This document shows positions 59,720 to 64,000 of a stretch of 64,000 nucleotides of DNA, piece by piece. The DNA is from Helianthus annuus. Its lineage: Eukaryota; Streptophyta; Magnoliopsida; Asterales; Asteraceae. The DNA lies in contig NC_035433.2 of NCBI RefSeq assembly GCF_002127325.2, forward strand, positions 92,954,033-93,018,032, in the 5' to 3' direction. How positions within the stretch are numbered: position 1 is the first letter of the stretch; every line of letters begins with the position of its first letter. The position numbers and the translations under genes were made by a program. The notes under the pieces were generated by a model. The model had not been told where the DNA came from. It ran no database searches and saw only the letters and a list, made by a program, of their open reading frames with translations.

Positions 59720-60462
59720 CTTTTCTTTTTGATGTAAATGTTCCTAGAGGAGAACTGATGTAAACTTCTTCTGCACTGCAATGGTGTAGAAATATTTTGG
59801 AATATATAAAGTTTAACCCTTTTGTTTGATTTGTACAAGTCTTTTTACTACTTACATTCTTGAACATGTGTGGGTTAATGTTTTTGTGAATAACATTAAG
59901 TCGAATTTGTGTTTTGCATCTCTAGGTGATATGCAAGTACGTGCGGCTCAAAGTTCATAAGTAAAGAATTTTTACTGTCTTTGTGTGAGCGCAGTTGAAA
60001 TAGTGTTTATTTAAGGCCAATGTTTCAGGCATATGTAAATAATACTAAGTTATTGTTTGCCATTTGTATGTCTAGGTGACATGCAAGTATATGGATAACT
60101 CTGTTGGCTGTAAAGCGCAGTTGAGTATATTCTACACCTTTGTCGTGTGAGTATTAGTCAATTCCTGTTTTTATCCCGTTAAGGTTTAGGAATTGTGTGG
60201 GTTTTGTAAAAACCGTATGTGCGTATCCAGCCGGATAGACATTGATGTTTTGCCTTTGTTGGCCTATTACAATATTGTGTGTGGTTACCACTTTGTGTGG
60301 GTATCGTGAATGAATATTTTGCTAATCTGTTTTTGAAGATACCGCGAAGTGGAACACGCATTTGTAATAGAAGGAAACAAACAATATTGCCTTGAATCAT
60401 TCATTTATTTATTTGCAAATGGCCTGCGGCCCGATTGGTTACATGGAAAATGTAAACATGGC
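59720..60462. other. Non-coding gap between the two convergent H genes
   Basis: It holds the 3' ends of the antisense gene and of pol. A weak duplication around TCTAGGTGA(T/C)ATGCAAGTA occurs near 59922 and 60071. No gene. Confidence 0.5.
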
Positions 60463-61882
60463 TTACATGTAACAGCGCTGAAGTTGCTGTGCATTCCATG
60501 TGCGTGCGATAGGTTCGCCTTCTAATGTTTGTAGTTTATATGCGCCTTTACCCAAGACCTCTTGGATGAGGTAGGGTCCTTCCCACTTGGGGGTAAGTTT
60601 CCTTGGGCGTTTTGCGTTAGACGCCTCATTGTCGCGAAGGACATAGTCTCCTGGGTTGAAGGTACAGACGCGAATGCGTGTATTGTAGTAGTTTTCAAGT
60701 TTGGTCTTGTAATTGGCCTCGTTGATTACTGCGTTTTCACGCCTTTCTTCTAGGAGGTCCAAGTCAAGCCTGTGTTCATCGCTGTTGTCAATCTTGTTGA
60801 TAGCCAACAATCGGGGTGAAGGGAGACCGACTTCAGCGGGGATCACTGCCTCAGAGGCATAGACCAGGCTGAAGGGTGTCTCACCGTGACTTGTCTTTAG
60901 GCTAGTCCTATGAGCCCATAGGATACTAGGGAGTTCATCGACCCAGCCGCGTCTGGCTGTTCCCAACCGTGCTTTTATGCCTTCGACTAAACTTTTATTG
61001 ATACTCTCTACTTGGCCATTCCCTTGCGGATGCGCCACTGAGGAGAATATGTGTTCAATGTTTAGTTCCGTTAGCCAGTTTTGAAAGTCTTCAGCAGCGA
61101 AGTTGGTGCCGTTGTCGGTAACGATCAACATTGGTAGACCGAAACGGCAGATGATATGTTCCCAAACAAATTTCCTTGTTATCATAGCGGTGGTAGAGGC
61201 GAGCGGTTTTGCTTCTACCCATTTTGTGAAATAGTCGACAGCCACTATGATAAACTTCATCGCACCCGTTGCGTCTGGAAATGGTCCCACCACATCGATT
61301 GCCCATTTTTGAAATGGCCATGCGGTGGTGACGGGGATCAGGATGTTCTTGGGGCGCAAGGTTTTGGGAGCATGCCACTGACAATTGAAACACTTGCGCA
61401 AGACTTTGACCGTGTCCAGGTGCATGCCGGGCCAGTAGTACCCAGCATTCATGATTTTGGCCACCACCATGCGTGGGCCTGCGTGTATGCCACATATTCA
61501 TTCGTGCATCTCTCTAATTAGATATGTGGCATCTTGGGGGTCGACGCATCGTAGAAGTGGCCACAGGTATGATTTGCGGTATAAAATACCGTCTCCCATC
61601 TGATAATGGCATGCTTTGTATTGCTACTTGCGTGCCTCTGCTTTACTTTCGGGAGTAAAACCTAATTGCAAGTATGCAATGATTGGTTTCACCCAGGATG
61701 TTGTACCGTACTGGATGACGTTGACTTGGCGGAGGGGTACTGAGGGATTTTGTAGAATCTCAATGCGTATCTCCTTTGCCAGGTGTTGGAAGCTGGTGGA
61801 TGCGAGTTTTGAAAGTGCATCCGCGGGTTTGTTTTCACTCCTGTTGATATGGCGGATATTGAAGGAAGTGAACCTTGATTTC
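60463..61882 (-). pseudogene. pol: RNase H end and integrase of Tat/Ogre-type element H
   Basis: The left-to-right sense begins with an RNase H tail (NIRHINRSENKPADALSKLAS, about 61860-61800). Then an integrase: zinc region near 61440-61385 (CFNCQWH), core with WAIDVVGPFPDATG (D near 61295), TDNGTNF (about 61115) and GNGQVESINKSL (E near 61020). The C-terminal part ends RTWNAQQLQRCYM. These motifs are those of the Tat lineage, without a chromodomain. In-frame stops lie near 61622 and 61498. Upstream, reverse transcriptase is missing because LTR I inserted at 61883. Confidence 0.85.
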
Positions 61883-62325
61883 TGTCACACCCCCAAATTT
61901 CCACATGCGGATACACCACGGGACGTGTGACATACCAGGATCCAAGCCACCAATCACATTGAACTACACATAATATTTAATAAAAACATTCCATTCATTC
62001 AAAATATAAATCCAAGTTATGAGTTTAACCAAAATAAGTATTCAGCGGAAGCATTAAGTAAATAGTAATTCAAATGTTTCAAACAGGTGTTCATAATCAA
62101 ATAAGCGAGTATCCAAGAGTCTCGATCCATGACCACTGCAGCACTCCCAGATAGCAAGTCCAGAATCAGAAATCTAACGACCTGCAAGCATGCAGACAAG
62201 TGTGTCAGACGACGCTGGTGAGTTCAAAGTTTTGTTAACGCGTTTAGTTACCAGATATGTGTTTAAAACAGCTCAACAATTTGATTTGATGTTGTTATTA
62301 ACTCGATTACCGTATGTGGCGACTA

Positions 62326-62480
62326 GATGTGAATGCCCAACCCCAATGCCTCCATTTAGGCATTGGTCATGATGTCAAGGTATCAAACAACCTTGAATAG
62401 ATGTAAGGGGTCTTATATGTACACGATGTGAATGCCCAACCCCAATGCCTCTAACTAGGCATTGGTCATGAAGTCCAGGT
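62326..62480. repeat. Two hairpin repeats in LTR I
   Basis: GATGTGAATGCCCAACC units start at 62326 and 62425. Each contains perfect arms CCAATGCCT and AGGCATTGG. The six-base loops differ (CCATTT and CTAACT), while the arms are unchanged. Confidence 0.75.
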
Positions 62481-63023
62481 AATTAGTTCACGCCCGTCCT
62501 TTCGGCCCGGTGTGAGGGTGCCAAACCTAATAGCGCTATCAACTAAATACCTCGTTGCTTCTTCAGCAACACGGTAGATGTACGGGGTCTTACATGATTT
62601 ATACTGTGTTCAATAACCAACATCCCAATTTAAACAGTTTACCCAGTATTCCCTTCAGAAACGTTTACCAGATGTCCCAAACCACCGGGCCGCATGCTTA
62701 GAAAAGTGCAGTGAACTCACCTTAGGGTGCATGTTATATCCAAAAGTATTATGTATCAGAGGTACAAACTTGCACATCATGCAAACATTTGCCAAGACAT
62801 TCCCTAATAAGGGTAGCACAATATAAGTAACCGGTACTAGTATAAGGTCGTTTCACGTGTGATCGAGCTCTATTGATTCGCCAACGCCACGACCCATTGA
62901 TCATTTGTCATTATCCCCCAAAGAACAATGGTTTCATATTCAAAACGCGCACATATATAATCTACACAAGTTCGTGATTCTTAATCAAAGATGTTCTTGT
63001 GTGTGTTCGTGTATGTATACACG

Positions 63024-63053
63024 CACACACACACACACATATATATATATATA
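63024..63053. repeat. (CA)n(TA)n microsatellite
   Basis: About 15 bases of CA repeat followed by about 15 of AT repeat. Confidence 0.9.
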
Positions 63054-64000
63054 AGAAAACAATTATTGAACAACCATCCAATGTGTATATGCAAATAAGA
63101 TATATGAATTTATATACCTCATTTGTAATATGCTTTCGCATCAAAATAGGCGTCAAAACTACATTTGGGGTAACAATTAGCACGAATAAACATATAGATC
63201 TTCAAGTAGGTATTGTATAAAATACATGGCGTTATATATAATATGAATAGGTGTTTACTACATCTTGAAAATAGTATTATTATATATCATCATATAATAG
63301 TTTTGTGTATCTCTATATAGTATAAATCGCTTGATGAGTCCCACATACTTATCAAAAGAGTATGACCATAGAGATAATGCTACAGTTGATTGTGATTCGC
63401 CCTTGTATATGTGTGCATTACTATCTTGTCTAATGTTACGTTCATTATAAAATAATATAATCATGTACTTATTTTGTATAATCTACTAAGTTATATAATA
63501 GCACATACGTCGGTCTCAATCAAAATAACATTAGTCGATTTGGGTCGGGTCGCTAGAGCTCGAATCACGTTCTATTATTACAAAGTTACTTTATATACAA
63601 ATTATACAAATCAGATGCATGATTATACCTCCTCGTAAGAACTGTTAACACAACCGACACACATAAGACTCCTATAAAAGTGTGTTGACCAGATCTGTTG
63701 ACTTTGACCAAGCTTGGCAGTTGACTGCGTTAACTCGAACATTGACCAGAAGTTGAACTCACCCGAACTCGAGTACTCGACCGAGCTTCAACTCGATGAC
63801 CTGAAGTTTGACATGGTTCCAAATATTACAGGCTACACACCCACCGCCTCCTAAAACCTGTACCCGAGTAACCACCACCACTAACCGCCACTATCCGCCA
63901 CCAGTCCGACGGCCGAACGTCCCCACTGGCGTCGGTAACCATATCAAACAGCCACCGGAGTTCGCGACACTACACCACCGTGCCTCCGTTGCGGTACCGC

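Larger units (their letters stand above)
61883..64000 (-). mobile_element. LTR I (gypsy, Tekay-like), runs off the window
   Basis: It starts TGTCACACCC and resembles the start of the solo LTR at 34082. It truncates H's pol. It contains two 99-bp-spaced hairpin repeats (62326-62480) and a microsatellite (63024-63053). The end was not found; the last 200 bases are C-rich (CCACCACCACTAACCGCCAC) and may be inside or beyond the LTR. No gene. Confidence 0.6.

Noticed and set aside
62326..62480. A microRNA precursor
   Set aside because: The 9-bp stems are far too short for a plant precursor.

Overview
This window is plant nuclear DNA made almost entirely of nested LTR retrotransposons. I see no convincing host gene. 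A eudicot is clear. Asteraceae is my best guess, because long Gag/CCHC proteins of this kind are common there, but this is recalled and untested. Internal letters used here: A, E = Ty3/gypsy chromoviruses (probably Tekay/Del clade); B, C, D = gag-only LTR elements (TR-GAG type, Ty1/copia-like Gag, no pol); F, G, I and one solo LTR = further gypsy-type LTR pieces; H = a Tat/Ogre-type gypsy element carrying an antisense gene.

Layout, left to right. 1-9795 is an old minus-strand LTR (F), split by gag-only element C (1115-8231, target duplication AATAA). 9796-10169 is a scrap of internal sequence ending in a primer binding site, then LTR G (10170-33445). G is split by gag-only element B (11444-31596, duplication AAAAC), and B's gag is itself split by chromovirus A (16793-29435, duplication ACTCG, LTRs of 3.7 kb). 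After an AT-rich stretch comes gag-only element D (34077-53019, plus strand). A solo LTR (34082-36899, duplication TGTTG) landed exactly after D's first five bases, and a young chromovirus E (38371-47531, duplication GTGAC) landed in D's leader. D itself sits in an AT-rich minisatellite that leads to a Helitron-like 3' end near 53484. From about 53870 the window holds Tat/Ogre element H: a 3' LTR, an antisense spliced gene (56503-59719) with the putative gypsy-type transposon domain, and a minus-strand RNase H/integrase remnant (60463-61882) cut off by another LTR (I, 61883 to the end).

Relative ages from LTR-pair differences counted by eye: E is youngest (about 0.5%), C and D about 1%, A about 1-2%, B about 3%. 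This agrees with the nesting (A in B, E in D). Only E keeps open frames: two extra upstream ORFs and one 1,495-residue Gag-Pol. The other coding regions are broken by frameshifts or stops and may depend on proteins made elsewhere.

The most interesting signals are not genes. They are (1) an array of hairpins with an invariant GGCTT loop and changing but complementary stems in the solo LTR; (2) a hairpin in LTRs A and F with a conserved 35-nt loop and three compensated stem changes; (3) a 56-bp stem-loop with a possible pseudoknot, shared by the 3' non-coding regions of B, C and D; (4) a different 9-12 bp motif repeated 12-14 times in each gag-only element's leader and again in its U3; (5) AG splice-acceptor-like sites directly before all three ORFs of E.
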